The notes below the pieces were generated by a model. That model worked only from the letters and a program-made list of their open reading frames with translations, ran no database searches and was not told the origin of the DNA. A stretch of 39,315 nt of DNA. Source: Clostridia bacterium (lineage in GTDB: Bacteria > Bacillota > Clostridia > Christensenellales > Borkfalkiaceae). The position numbers and the translations under genes are program-made. Shown one piece after another: positions 7,085 through 15,764 of the stretch; position 1 is the first letter of the stretch; every line of letters starts with the position of its first letter. The DNA lies in NCBI GenBank assembly GCA_028720205.1, contig JAQYLE010000075.1:1-39315 (forward strand), read 5' to 3'.

Positions 7085-9775
7085 TTGGCGGTTATAAGAA
7101 ACCTTGTGGTAAAGATAGCGGCGGACATATCCTCGCTCTCGAAAGGGTTAGACAATGCCCAAAAGAAGATACAAAAGGTGTCGGCAAGCCTGACGAAAGC
7201 GGGAACGAAACTCTCGGCAACGGTTACGGCTCCGCTTGTGGCACTCGGCACGAAGTCTGTCATGGTGTCGCAACAGTTCGAGCAGTCGATGGCAAACGCG
7301 GCATCTGTCGCAGGCGCTACGAGCGAAGAACTCGCAAGAATGACGTCAATCGCCCGTGAGATGGGCGCGAAGACGGTTTTCTCTGCATCGGACGCAGCGG
7401 ACGCTCTGTATTATATGGCGTCGGCAGGTTACAAGGTAGACCAGATGGCTGACTCTATCGAGGCAACCCTGAACCTTGCATCGGCAACGCAGAGCGATTT
7501 GGCATTCACAACCGAAACAGTTATTTCGACCTTGAACCAGTTCGGTTTGGAAGCGAATCAAGCAGAGCGAGTAACCAACGTGTTTGCGGCGGCAATCGGT
7601 GACTCTATGGCATCGATGGATAAACTTGCAAACTCAATGGGATATGTCGGTCCTGTGGCAAACAGCCTTGGCTATTCGGTAGAAGAAACGGTCGGCGCAC
7701 TGTCCGTGTTATACGATGCAGGCTATGACGGAAGTACGGCAGGAACTTCGCTTCGACAAGCATTTGTATCTCTTATGAACCCGTCAACGGCGGCGCTCGG
7801 AATCTTTGAAGAACTCGGCATAGCCGTAGAAGACGTAAACCCGGCAACCAACGATTTCGCATCAATTCTTGATAGATTACGAGACGCTGGGTTGGACACC
7901 GCGCAAGCAATGGAGATTTTCGGCGCAAGGGGTGGTCCAGGTATGCTTGCCTTGATGTCGGCGGGCGGTGATGCCGTAAGGGGAATGACCAAAGCCATTA
8001 CGGGAACGAACAAAGCGACCGACATGGCGGCAACGCAGCTCGACACCTTACAAGGACAATGGAAGATCCTAAAATCCGAACTTGAAGAGATAGCAATCTC
8101 GTTCGGAGACGTGCTGATTCCGCTCATTCGGCAGTTCATAACAAAATATATCTCGCCGCTGACGGCAAAGATTATGGGACTGTCTATGGGAACGCGAAAA
8201 CAAATTGTAGTCATAGCACTGCTTGCGGCGGCAATCGGACCATTGCTTATCGTAATAGGGAAACTTGTCGGCAGTCTCGGCACAATCATTAAGGTGGCAA
8301 AAGTCCTATTCACGAAAGCGGGGCTCATCGGTTTAGCAATAGCGGCGGTAGTCGCTTTGCTCGTGTACCTATGGAAGACGAACGAAGACTTCCGTAATGC
8401 CGTAATCCGCATATGGGAGAAGATTAAGTCTGTCATTATAAGCGTAGCCAACGCTATAAAAGCGTGGTGGGACGAGAACGGAGAACGCATCAAAGCGGCA
8501 GTCGTGCAAGCCTTGAAAACGGTTTGGAAATGCGTGAAAGAGGTCTTTTCGAAAGTGCTTGCCATAGCCAAGAAAGTATGGCCGCTCGTAAAGAAAATCG
8601 TACTTGATACAGTCAATGGAATCAAGACCTTTTGGCAGAAGTACGGCAAGCAGATACTCAAAGTCGTCTCGGACGTTTTCACCCGTCTTTGGACGATTAT
8701 AAAAAGTGCGTTTGACGTTATAAGCAATGCGGTGCTGAAATTCCTAAACTATGTCGAACCGCTATGGGAGAAGATAAAGGCACTCTTTGCATCGCTTTGG
8801 GATACCATAGTTGAACTATATCAACTCCTAAAGCCCGTGTTTGAGTTAATAGGCAAAGTAATCGAAGTGCTGTACGGAGTGGTAGTCGGAGTGGTCAACG
8901 GAATCATCGCCGCGCTCGGACCATTTTTGAGCGCTGTCTTGGATGTGGCGAACGCTATCATCGAAGTAATCAAGTTCGTGTGCGCGATACTCAAAGGCGA
9001 TTGGTCGGATGCGTGGACACATATGCAGAACATTGCTACGAGTATTTGGAGCGCTATTAAGAACATCTTTCTCGGTATTTGGGAGTTTATCAAAGGCTTT
9101 GGACAAGGGTTCGTAGACTTCTTTCAAGGTATCGGTGTAAATGTGCTGGATATCTTTCGCAATATTTGGACGGGTATCAGCGGCTTTTTCACGAATATTT
9201 GGAATGGTATATGCTCGGTATGCGGTTGGATTTGGGATAAGATAACGGGCTTGTTTTCAAGCATCGGCGATTACTTCTCGAACCTTTTCAAAGAGGCATT
9301 CAACTGGGGTAAGAACCTGATACAAAATATCGGTGACGGCATAAAGAAAGCATGGAGTAAAGTCGTAGACGGAGTAAAATCAGTCGGACAGTCGATAAAA
9401 GACTTTCTCGGTTTCGGCTCGCCGACAAAGAAAGGTCCGGGACATACGGCAGACGAGTGGATACCGAACCTAATGGATATGATGGCGGACGGAATGTACG
9501 ACAATATGCCTATGTTGCAGCAAGCGGCGGCACAGGTCGCGTCTTCGCTGAACATCACCGCATCGGCAAATCGCGCGGTAGTCGGTAGCGGAAGCAGTCC
9601 CTATGGAGATATGGTCAATGGAATGCTCCAAGGGATAGCGGCAATCGGCAATAACGGTGGAAAAGAGCAAAAAGACATCGTTTTGGAGATTGACGGACAG
9701 CAGTTCGCAAGGCTTATTATGCCGAGACTGAATAAAGAATACAAGCGAAACGGCATTGCATTAAGGGAGGTGTAA
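7085..9775 (+). CDS. Tail tape measure protein
   Basis: 896 residues, the largest gene of the phage. It sets the tail length and is ejected with the DNA; at the usual 0.15 nm per residue the tail would be about 130 nm (inference). The N-terminal 350 residues match the TP901-type minor tail region (KGLDNAQKKIQKVS, FEQSMANAASVAGATSEEL, SDAADALYYMASAGY). Hydrophobic helices lie near residues 375-430 (IGPLLIVIGKLVG, GLIGLAIAAVVALLVYLW), followed by long helical stretches with recurring tryptophans. The start is TTG at 7085 behind a ggggggtgagg site; no ATG lies nearby in frame. Confidence 0.94.
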   Translation: MAVIRNLVVKIAADISSLSKGLDNAQKKIQKVSASLTKAGTKLSATVTAPLVALGTKSVMVSQQFEQSMANAASVAGATSEELARMTSIAREMGAKTVFSASDAADALYYMASAGYKVDQMADSIEATLNLASATQSDLAFTTETVISTLNQFGLEANQAERVTNVFAAAIGDSMASMDKLANSMGYVGPVANSLGYSVEETVGALSVLYDAGYDGSTAGTSLRQAFVSLMNPSTAALGIFEELGIAVEDVNPATNDFASILDRLRDAGLDTAQAMEIFGARGGPGMLALMSAGGDAVRGMTKAITGTNKATDMAATQLDTLQGQWKILKSELEEIAISFGDVLIPLIRQFITKYISPLTAKIMGLSMGTRKQIVVIALLAAAIGPLLIVIGKLVGSLGTIIKVAKVLFTKAGLIGLAIAAVVALLVYLWKTNEDFRNAVIRIWEKIKSVIISVANAIKAWWDENGERIKAAVVQALKTVWKCVKEVFSKVLAIAKKVWPLVKKIVLDTVNGIKTFWQKYGKQILKVVSDVFTRLWTIIKSAFDVISNAVLKFLNYVEPLWEKIKALFASLWDTIVELYQLLKPVFELIGKVIEVLYGVVVGVVNGIIAALGPFLSAVLDVANAIIEVIKFVCAILKGDWSDAWTHMQNIATSIWSAIKNIFLGIWEFIKGFGQGFVDFFQGIGVNVLDIFRNIWTGISGFFTNIWNGICSVCGWIWDKITGLFSSIGDYFSNLFKEAFNWGKNLIQNIGDGIKKAWSKVVDGVKSVGQSIKDFLGFGSPTKKGPGHTADEWIPNLMDMMADGMYDNMPMLQQAAAQVASSLNITASANRAVVGSGSSPYGDMVNGMLQGIAAIGNNGGKEQKDIVLEIDGQQFARLIMPRLNKEYKRNGIALREV

Positions 9776-9776
9776 G

Positions 9777-10136
9777 ATGGCGGTATTTTTTAAGATAAAC
9801 AGTAAGACGATAAAAGCGCCGACCGAACTCACTTGCACGACCGAAGTGTTGGATAAATCGGAAAGAACGATGGACGGCACAATGGTCGTGGACGTTATAG
9901 GGAGAAAGAGAAAGGTCGAAGTCGCATGGAAATATCTCTCGAAAGAAGATATGGGACTCTTGACTGCCGAAACGAAAAGCGGCTCGTTCGTGACGATAGA
10001 CTACAACGATCCCGAAACGGGGAAGTTGACGTCGATGACCGCTCGTCCGCAGGACTTGTCCTGTCAGCCACGATACGATTGGGTAAAAGGCAAGATAATG
10101 TGGGCAAGCGTCAGCGTTGCTTTTGTGGAGAGATAA
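9777..10136 (+). CDS. Tail protein, possibly distal tail component (119 aa)
   Basis: A 119-residue, beta-rich protein starting one base after the tape measure stop and ending three bases before the large tail-tip gene. It opens MAVFFKINSKTIKAPTELTC and contains YNDPETGKLTS and a C-terminal MWASVSVAFVER strand. The position corresponds to the distal tail (Dit) gene of siphoviruses, but it is much shorter than a typical Dit and may be only the hub domain. Function is inferred from position. Confidence 0.62.
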   Translation: MAVFFKINSKTIKAPTELTCTTEVLDKSERTMDGTMVVDVIGRKRKVEVAWKYLSKEDMGLLTAETKSGSFVTIDYNDPETGKLTSMTARPQDLSCQPRYDWVKGKIMWASVSVAFVER

Positions 10137-10139
10137 CCT

Positions 10140-11915
10140 ATGGAATATACGGATAATCCACGAAAAATACTCGGCAGAGTGGACGTTATCTACTCGGATA
10201 CTGAAATCAGTAAGGACATTCAAACAACGGAAAGCGGTAATTCGGCTATCAGCCACCCGGACGAAGTGTTCGGCGCATACCTTGTGCCGACAGTCAAAGG
10301 CTGTACGATGGACGGCAATGCGACAATGGACGGCTCCTTTCAGATGATGGACGATTCGGTCGTTCTCGGTTGGTGGAGCGGTTCGTTGTCGGGTAGTAAT
10401 GGTGTGCTTGCGAATGCGCCGTGGATCGAGATATCGTTTGTCAAGCGTCCGATAATATCTTGGGTGGTATTGGGCGATGAAAAGCGGAATGAATACCCGG
10501 TCGACTTCATTTTGCAGTACAAACGAGACGGGAAGATTGTTCACTCGGATAGTGTGACCGTCAATAATCAGATACAGGTTCGATTGACTCCGCAGCTTGA
10601 AGACATTACATCCATCAGGCTGACGATAACAAAGTGGAGCAAGCCGAATGCCTGTGCGAAAATATTGAAGTTCTACGACCGAATGATGGAGCGGTACGAG
10701 GGCGATGCCATTGAAATGTTCGAAGTGTCCGAAGAGATGGGTGCGGCGGACGGAAACTACAACATAGTATCCGACACGATGACTGTCAACATCTTTAATA
10801 AGGACAGAAAGTTCGATAAAGGATATCTCCGTTCGCTCATGATACTCGACCGCAAACTGTTACCGAGCATAGGCATAGAAACGGACGGGGAAGTAAAATA
10901 CCAACCGCTCGGCACATTCTATTCGGACGAGTGGCAGATAAACCAAGATTCGCAATGGGTAAAGTGTAGTGCGGTGGACAGACTAATGCGGCTGCAGAAA
11001 AAGACCTATGTCGGCTTTCCGCTGACGGAGAATGCGTCGCTGTACGATATAGCCACCGACATTCTCTTGAAAATAGGGGAAACGGCGGACACTATCGTCA
11101 TCTCAAAAGACTTGCAATCGGTGGTTGTGCCGATGGCATTCCTGCCAAAGGGAACGGCTTGGGACGCATTGCAGGAAATCGCCAATGCGGGACTATGCAA
11201 AGTGTTTATAGACCGAGAAGATAAAATCAATGTTCGCTCGGAGAAAGAGCCGAAGACAACAACGGCGATAAGGATAGATAAAAGCAATATGTTTTCGTAC
11301 TCATCGAGTGTTTCTCTGACCGAGTTTGCGAACCGTATTTCTGTGGAATACTGTGACGTATCCTTGTCGAACGATACGGTCGAAGCAGTATCGGTTGAAC
11401 TCAATATAGAGCCGAACGCATCGCTTGAATTGACGCTCGATTATAATACCGAAGTTGCGTACCCTGCAATGGAAACGGATAACTTAAACGTGCTATTGAC
11501 CGACTTCCAAGGCGGTGTCAATGCTTGCTCGGTCGTGGCAAAGAACAAAACGGCACAAAAGCAAAAGGCGGTGCTGACGGTTACGGGCAAGGCAATCGAG
11601 ATAACGACCAAGTCTTTGACGATGCAAGACGATGACAGTGTTAGAAACAACGGAGTGACCGAGTATTCGCACCCGTCAAGCGATCTTGTACAAAACCATG
11701 CACAGGCGGAGTATATCGCAAGAATTTTGCTTGAAAGGATGCACGCAGGAGAAGGTGTCATAACTACGACTTGGCGAGGAAACCCGAAACTCAATCTCGG
11801 TGAAAAGTACGAGTCGGCGGATAGGTTCGGAGACAGTCAAGAACTCGTGTGCGAGTACAACAAGTTTACGTTTGACGGCGGATTGAAACAAGAGACGCGC
11901 GGAAGAACGATATAA
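10140..11915 (+). CDS. Phage tail tip / baseplate hub protein
   Basis: 591 residues immediately downstream of the distal tail gene, where the tail-associated hub protein lies. The middle part (YNIVSDTMTVNIFNKDRKF, LGTFYSDEWQIN, CSAVDRLMRLQKKTYVG, LQEIANAGLCKVFIDRED) resembles the gp27/Gp37-like hub fold seen in siphoviral tail proteins of Firmicutes phages. No hydrolase motif is apparent. It probably closes the tail tube and carries the fibre proteins encoded next. ATG at 10140. Confidence 0.75.
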   Translation: MEYTDNPRKILGRVDVIYSDTEISKDIQTTESGNSAISHPDEVFGAYLVPTVKGCTMDGNATMDGSFQMMDDSVVLGWWSGSLSGSNGVLANAPWIEISFVKRPIISWVVLGDEKRNEYPVDFILQYKRDGKIVHSDSVTVNNQIQVRLTPQLEDITSIRLTITKWSKPNACAKILKFYDRMMERYEGDAIEMFEVSEEMGAADGNYNIVSDTMTVNIFNKDRKFDKGYLRSLMILDRKLLPSIGIETDGEVKYQPLGTFYSDEWQINQDSQWVKCSAVDRLMRLQKKTYVGFPLTENASLYDIATDILLKIGETADTIVISKDLQSVVVPMAFLPKGTAWDALQEIANAGLCKVFIDREDKINVRSEKEPKTTTAIRIDKSNMFSYSSSVSLTEFANRISVEYCDVSLSNDTVEAVSVELNIEPNASLELTLDYNTEVAYPAMETDNLNVLLTDFQGGVNACSVVAKNKTAQKQKAVLTVTGKAIEITTKSLTMQDDDSVRNNGVTEYSHPSSDLVQNHAQAEYIARILLERMHAGEGVITTTWRGNPKLNLGEKYESADRFGDSQELVCEYNKFTFDGGLKQETRGRTI

Positions 11916-11926
11916 GGAGGGTATGA

Positions 11927-12106
11927 ATGGCAAATTGGAAAGAGCCAAAGAGCGATTACAAAGCGGAAGACCAAGTAACGCCGGATATCTTCAATACACT
12001 TGCGGAAAACGAAAAACACTTGAAAGAGATTTCTTGCAAGGTAGAAAAGAAAACAAAAAGCGGAACTACGACAACGATCTCCTCTATCGTTTTCGTAGAG
12101 CAATAG
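11927..12106 (+). CDS. Small conserved-looking tail-region protein (59 aa)
   Basis: Reads MANWKEPKSDYKAEDQVTPD at its start and runs to a TAG at 12104-12106. The ATG at 11927 follows ataaggagggtatga. A second start at 11923 in another frame gives a longer but arginine-rich, low-quality product and is judged a shadow. The opening is of a type commonly seen in small proteins between hub and fibre genes in phages of Clostridia (from memory). Likely a baseplate accessory. Confidence 0.72.
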   Translation: MANWKEPKSDYKAEDQVTPDIFNTLAENEKHLKEISCKVEKKTKSGTTTTISSIVFVEQ

Positions 12107-12107
12107 G

Positions 12108-12398
12108 ATGCTGAAAGTAGTCAAAGGCGATGTCTTTGAGTTCGGGTTATCGTTTGAGAACGTTGCTACGGAACTCATAGAAAAGGTGGTGTTCGCATGC
12201 AAAGAACTTGGAATCGAAGAAGAGGCGGATAGAGAAGAGGATGAATTCCGCATTCGAATACCGGGTGAAGTGACAAAGGACTTCAAAACAGGTTTTTTGA
12301 AATACGACATCATCGCCACCTTAATAGACGAGCAAGAGGTAACGCTCGTGCATCGTCAAAAATTAGAAGTTTTGGAGAGGGTGGAAAATGGCGGATAA
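12108..12398 (+). CDS. Tail-region protein of unknown function (96 aa)
   Basis: Begins one base after the preceding stop, so translation is probably coupled; only a weak agg lies in front. The product starts MLKVVKGDVFEFGLSFENVA, is acidic, and has a strand-rich pattern ending LVHRQKLEVLERVENGG. Similar small beta proteins precede fibre genes in many phages. No specific family recognised. Its end overlaps the next gene by 11 bases. Confidence 0.7.
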   Translation: MLKVVKGDVFEFGLSFENVATELIEKVVFACKELGIEEEADREEDEFRIRIPGEVTKDFKTGFLKYDIIATLIDEQEVTLVHRQKLEVLERVENGG

Positions 12399-12741
12399 AA
12401 ACTACTACGGTAATCTGGAACATATAAAAGTTACGCCCGGTATTACCGTAACCTACAACTACAATCGGTTAAAAAACAAGCCGTCCATCAACGGGAAACC
12501 GCTTGACGGAAAAATGACGGCAAGCGACTTAAACCTATTGTCAAACAACGTAACGGAATATGAAGAAATTAAGCTGGGAGTCGATAAACGCGACTCCTTT
12601 ATTCTTGTCGTGGGAGAAAACGGCGAGACGAATAAAATAAAACTTGGCGAACTCGTCAAAGGGAAACTGCAGGCGGTTGACAAGATAACCGAAGATATCC
12701 CGGACGGCGATTTTGTATTCAAGAAAATGGAGGATAAATAA
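12388..12741 (+). CDS. Tail-region protein of unknown function (117 aa)
   Basis: 117 residues, MADKNYYGNLEHIKVTPGIT onward, containing YNYNRLKNKPSINGKPLDGK, a segment often found at the N-terminus of phage fibre or baseplate-associated proteins where it serves as an attachment part. It overlaps the preceding gene and is followed at once by the first fibre gene. Probably part of the receptor-binding apparatus; exact role unknown. Confidence 0.7.
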   Translation: MADKNYYGNLEHIKVTPGITVTYNYNRLKNKPSINGKPLDGKMTASDLNLLSNNVTEYEEIKLGVDKRDSFILVVGENGETNKIKLGELVKGKLQAVDKITEDIPDGDFVFKKMEDK

Positions 12742-12742
12742 C

Positions 12743-13852
12743 ATGGCTCAAACTACAAACAAGTTCCAGATTATTCAAAAGGTCAGCGCAGAAGATACCG
12801 TACTTATCCATCCCGAAACGGAAGCGGAAGTAGTTAAGTATAAAGGTACAACGTCGGGTATTGCGGCGGAGAACGTACAAGGTGCAATCGATAAGGTCTA
12901 CGAGCAAGTCAAAAACATTGAGAGTGGCGGTATCGTAACCGGGTTAAAGGGCGATAAGGAAACAACTTACAGAAAAGGCGATGTCAACCTTACTCCAGCC
13001 AACATCGGCGCTGAACCGAGCGGAGCGGTGAACGCTCACAATACGTCCGGAACGGCGCACTCGGATATTCGTACCGCCGTAACTAATGCGCAGAACAAAG
13101 CAAACAGTGCGTATTCGCTTGCGGAAGGTAGAGCAAAAGCGGTTTCGTTCGATACCATGGCTGCGATGACAACCGCATTGAAAGCGGCTACTAAAACCGA
13201 CTACAAAGTGGGCGATAACATCTTTATCAAGGCTTTGGAGACGCCCGACTACTGGGTAAGCAAGGTTCTCGATAACAACACGGGTACTTACGGGTACTTT
13301 GAAATCAGCGCACTCGAAACACAAAAAGTTGACCTTGCCGCCTATCAGACGAAGACGGACAACACGCTTGCAACCACGGCAAAGACAGTAGTCGGTGCTA
13401 TTGGCGAAGTAAAAACGACTGCGGATGCGGCGAAGAGTCAGGCAAATACCAATGTCACAGAGATTGCTAACATCAAGAACGGAGCAACCAAAGTTGGCTC
13501 AGCGACGAAAGCGGATAATGCAACCAAGGCAGATACGGCAACAAGTGCGACTTCGGCAGGTAAGTGGACTACGGCGAGAACACTCGGTGTAAGCGTCAAT
13601 TCGGGTGTCAAGAAAGACGGCTCGACTGCTATCAACGGATCGGGAAGTCAGAGCGTGGACGGCTCTGCCGATAAGACGATAGCAGTCACTTTGGGTGATA
13701 GCGGTGTAGCCGCAGGCACTTATTCTGCCGTTCAGGTCAATGCCAAAGGCATTGCTGTCGCAGGTGGACAGATGATTGAAATCGGAACGAGCGGTCAGAC
13801 CACTCCGAGTGCGTCTCTTGCAACGGGCGGACTTTTCTTTAAGGTAGTATAA
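12743..13852 (+). CDS. Tail fibre-like structural protein
   Basis: 369 residues from the ATG at 12743, behind a ggaggataaata site within the end of the previous gene. The N-terminus contains TSGIAAENVQGAIDKVYEQV, a typical opening of phage fibre proteins. The middle is rich in A, T, N and K with quasi-repeats (ATKADNATKADTATSATSAG) as in fibre shafts, followed by a GSGSQSVDGSADKTIAVTLG beta segment. The compact C-terminal end has no recognised receptor-binding domain. Confidence 0.78.
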   Translation: MAQTTNKFQIIQKVSAEDTVLIHPETEAEVVKYKGTTSGIAAENVQGAIDKVYEQVKNIESGGIVTGLKGDKETTYRKGDVNLTPANIGAEPSGAVNAHNTSGTAHSDIRTAVTNAQNKANSAYSLAEGRAKAVSFDTMAAMTTALKAATKTDYKVGDNIFIKALETPDYWVSKVLDNNTGTYGYFEISALETQKVDLAAYQTKTDNTLATTAKTVVGAIGEVKTTADAAKSQANTNVTEIANIKNGATKVGSATKADNATKADTATSATSAGKWTTARTLGVSVNSGVKKDGSTAINGSGSQSVDGSADKTIAVTLGDSGVAAGTYSAVQVNAKGIAVAGGQMIEIGTSGQTTPSASLATGGLFFKVV

Positions 13853-13865
13853 GGGGGTATCGTGA

Positions 13866-14453
13866 ATGGCTTACAGACCGAAAATTAAGAATGCCAACGG
13901 CACTCTTACCGATTTGCCGTTGGAAGCCGAAACGTCGGTAAAACTAAAAACCGCAAGGACAATCGGTTTGTCGGGAGTTACTGCAACGGCTAAAAGTTTT
14001 GACGGGAGCGGAAACGTTACGATTCCTGTCACGGAAGTCCCGGTATCGCTTTTGACGGGGTTACTTGAAAAAACATATCCCGTCGGAGCAATTTATATGT
14101 CCACGGTATATATCAGCCCAGCGTCAATCTTCGGAGGAACTTGGACAAGACTCTACGACAGATTCCTCGTGGGCGGAGGTTCTGACTATTCCATAGGAAG
14201 TACAGGCGGCGAAAAAGCACATAAATTAACGACTACGGAAATGCCTGCGCATACTCACTTTGCGAATAAATATAAAGACGGATCGAACTACATTGTGCAT
14301 TACAGTTCTAATGAGACAACAGGCTTTAAAACTTCTGCGGGTAGTGGTGGGCATGGTGTGTTGCTTGCTGCACTTGAGAATACGGGTGGCGGTAATGAAC
14401 ACAACAATTTGCCTCCGTATTTAGCAGTGTATATGTGGAAAAGAACGGCTTAA
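13866..14453 (+). CDS. Tail fibre / baseplate protein with gp10 C-terminal-like domain
   Basis: 195 residues. The N-terminal third resembles the shaft end of the preceding fibre gene (KLKTARTIGLSGVTATAKSF). The C-terminal part has the well-known receptor-tip pattern: YPVGAIYMS, FGGTWTRLYDRFLVGGG, EMPAHTH and a final HNNLPPYLAVYMWKRTA. This type of domain, related to the T4 gp10 C-terminal domain, ends many host-binding fibre proteins. Histidines in the EMPAHTH region often bind metal. ATG at 13866 after ggggtatcgtga. Confidence 0.85.
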   Translation: MAYRPKIKNANGTLTDLPLEAETSVKLKTARTIGLSGVTATAKSFDGSGNVTIPVTEVPVSLLTGLLEKTYPVGAIYMSTVYISPASIFGGTWTRLYDRFLVGGGSDYSIGSTGGEKAHKLTTTEMPAHTHFANKYKDGSNYIVHYSSNETTGFKTSAGSGGHGVLLAALENTGGGNEHNNLPPYLAVYMWKRTA

Positions 14454-14463
14454 GGAGGATAAT

Positions 14464-14922
14464 ATGGAAGTTTATAACAAAGAAAAAACACAAATTATAT
14501 CGGATTATGACCTTTCAAAAGGACGCCTTGAGCGCGATGAACGTACGATTTATCATGAGGCAGTAAAGGAAGTGGTGGAACAATTTCATTATGAAGTGGT
14601 AAAGGAATACGAAAACGGTGGCAAGGACGTGGAAAAAGTGGTGGATGTCAAAGGAGTGCCGGGACGCGATGCCTACGAAGAAACGGAGGACATCTATGTT
14701 TTCATTCCATATACGGATGAAGAATTAAAGAAAAAAGAAGACGAAATTCTTTATTCCGAATTAAGCACTTGGTTCGATTGGTACGATATGCAGGTAAGTC
14801 AATATGAAAGATCCAAGAGATTGGAAATAGCCTTTGATAGAGACATCGCCACATTGGACGCAGAGGCGGTTCAAAAAGCGGAGCAAATGAGAGAAGTTAA
14901 GGATAGGTTGGGAATAGAGTAA
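14464..14922 (+). CDS. Phage protein of unknown function, fibre-adjacent (152 aa)
   Basis: A charged 152-residue protein with strong aaggaggataat SD. It begins MEVYNKEKTQIISDYDLSKG. An N-terminal segment with EYENGGKDVEKVVDVKGVPG is followed by IYVFIPYTDEELKKKEDEI and a long C-terminal helix. It may be a fibre chaperone or a baseplate accessory. No catalytic motif seen. Confidence 0.68.
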   Translation: MEVYNKEKTQIISDYDLSKGRLERDERTIYHEAVKEVVEQFHYEVVKEYENGGKDVEKVVDVKGVPGRDAYEETEDIYVFIPYTDEELKKKEDEILYSELSTWFDWYDMQVSQYERSKRLEIAFDRDIATLDAEAVQKAEQMREVKDRLGIE

Positions 14923-14923
14923 T

Positions 14924-15220
14924 ATGGTAGCAATAATTATGAGTATATGTGCGAGCATCATCAGCGGAATGGTGCTCTTTTTCTTGCAAAGATTTTTCAA
15001 GAAAAAGCAAAAGGTAGATGAAGAGCGAGACAGAGCAAAAGCCAAAGAGAACATGCTGATACTAAAAAGTATAGATGCGGTCGGAAAATTGACGTATGCG
15101 GATGCGGTAGCCATTCGTGACGGGAAAACCAACGGCGAGATGAAAGAGGCGATGAAAGCCTATGCGGAAGTTAAGGATGAACTCTACGAATATTTGCTCG
15201 AACAAAATTCCAAGAAATAA
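14924..15220 (+). CDS. Small membrane-anchored protein, possible holin accessory (98 aa)
   Basis: A single N-terminal hydrophobic segment (IIMSICASIISGMVLFFL, about residues 4-21) is followed by a basic patch (FFKKKQK) and a charged helical tail. The gene starts one base after the previous stop and precedes the holin gene by 13 bases. Holin-like or anti-holin roles fit the position, but no family is recognised. ATG at 14939 is an alternative start. Confidence 0.65.
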   Translation: MVAIIMSICASIISGMVLFFLQRFFKKKQKVDEERDRAKAKENMLILKSIDAVGKLTYADAVAIRDGKTNGEMKEAMKAYAEVKDELYEYLLEQNSKK

Positions 15221-15233
15221 GGAGGGGAGATAA

Positions 15234-15545
15234 ATGGAACAGTATTTGAATTTAATCAGCGTCCCGGCGATTGCTGCGGTCGTGTATTGGGTGATTAACA
15301 TCATTAAGCACGCAGTCGGAGAGAACGAAAAGTTCAAGCGGTGTATTCCGCTTATTGCAACGGCGCTCGGAATCGTGTGTGGTATTATTTGTTTTTACGC
15401 TTTGCCGAGCATCATCCCCGCACCGAACATTGTGGTGGCAATCGTCATCGGCGGTGCGAGTGGACTGACGGCTACGGGTACTAATCAGATTATTAAGCAG
15501 CTCGGCAAAAAGGATGGTAAAGACGATGGAAAAACAGATAATTGA
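15234..15545 (+). CDS. Holin
   Basis: 103 residues with two or three hydrophobic segments (about 8-25, 38-58 and 64-85) and a short, highly charged C-terminal tail (KKDGKDDGKTDN). The size, topology and position after the tail genes fit a phage holin that permeabilises the membrane at lysis; the pattern resembles the Hol44-type holins of Firmicutes phages. Strong aaggaggggagataa SD. No endolysin gene follows in this window. Confidence 0.78.
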   Translation: MEQYLNLISVPAIAAVVYWVINIIKHAVGENEKFKRCIPLIATALGIVCGIICFYALPSIIPAPNIVVAIVIGGASGLTATGTNQIIKQLGKKDGKDDGKTDN

Positions 15546-15627
15546 AAGTGTCTTAAAAAGCCTTTTGAAGAGAGGTTTAATCACTTCGTCAGAGAAGGAA
15601 AGAATTATCAAAAAAGTTTCAGAATAA
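15526..15627 (+). CDS. Very small phage protein (33 aa)
   Basis: ATG at 15526 lies inside the end of the holin gene; TAA at 15625-15627. It reads MEKQIIESVLKSLLKRGLIT and then SSEKERIIKKVSE. Helical peptides of this type, with a SHOCT-like 'LLKRGLIT..E' pattern, often stand in front of serine recombinase genes in Firmicutes mobile elements (from memory). Weak SD (aagga) at a long distance. Function unknown. Confidence 0.55.
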   Translation: MEKQIIESVLKSLLKRGLITSSEKERIIKKVSE

Positions 15628-15668
15628 AGCGGCTTTTGTCTGGACTTTTATAGGTGAGCACGGTATTG

Positions 15669-15706
15669 TTTGTCCTGCCCAATAAAAAGGGCGGGACAAA
15701 TTTTTT
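15669..15706 (+). terminator. Rho-independent terminator after late operon
   Basis: Arms TTTGTCCTGCCC (15669-15680) and GGGCGGGACAAA (15689-15700), 12 pairs including one G-T, with an 8-base A-rich loop and then TTTTTT. It separates the structural/lysis operon from the recombinase genes. Confidence 0.92.
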
Positions 15707-15764
15707 ATCGCAGTTCGAATCCAGTCGAAAGAGCCAAAAGGCGAACAAGAAAGGAGCGTAAGAA

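Noticed and set aside
12743..14453. Diversity-generating retroelement acting on the fibre genes
   Set aside because: No reverse transcriptase and no template/variable repeat pair were seen in the window.
15709..15732. A tRNA T-loop-like string (GTTCGAATCC) behind the late terminator, weakly similar to the tRNA-Gly 3' part
   Set aside because: The flanks do not form a T-stem, and the match to the tRNA-Gly gene is only partial, so neither a tRNA fragment nor an attachment core is supported.
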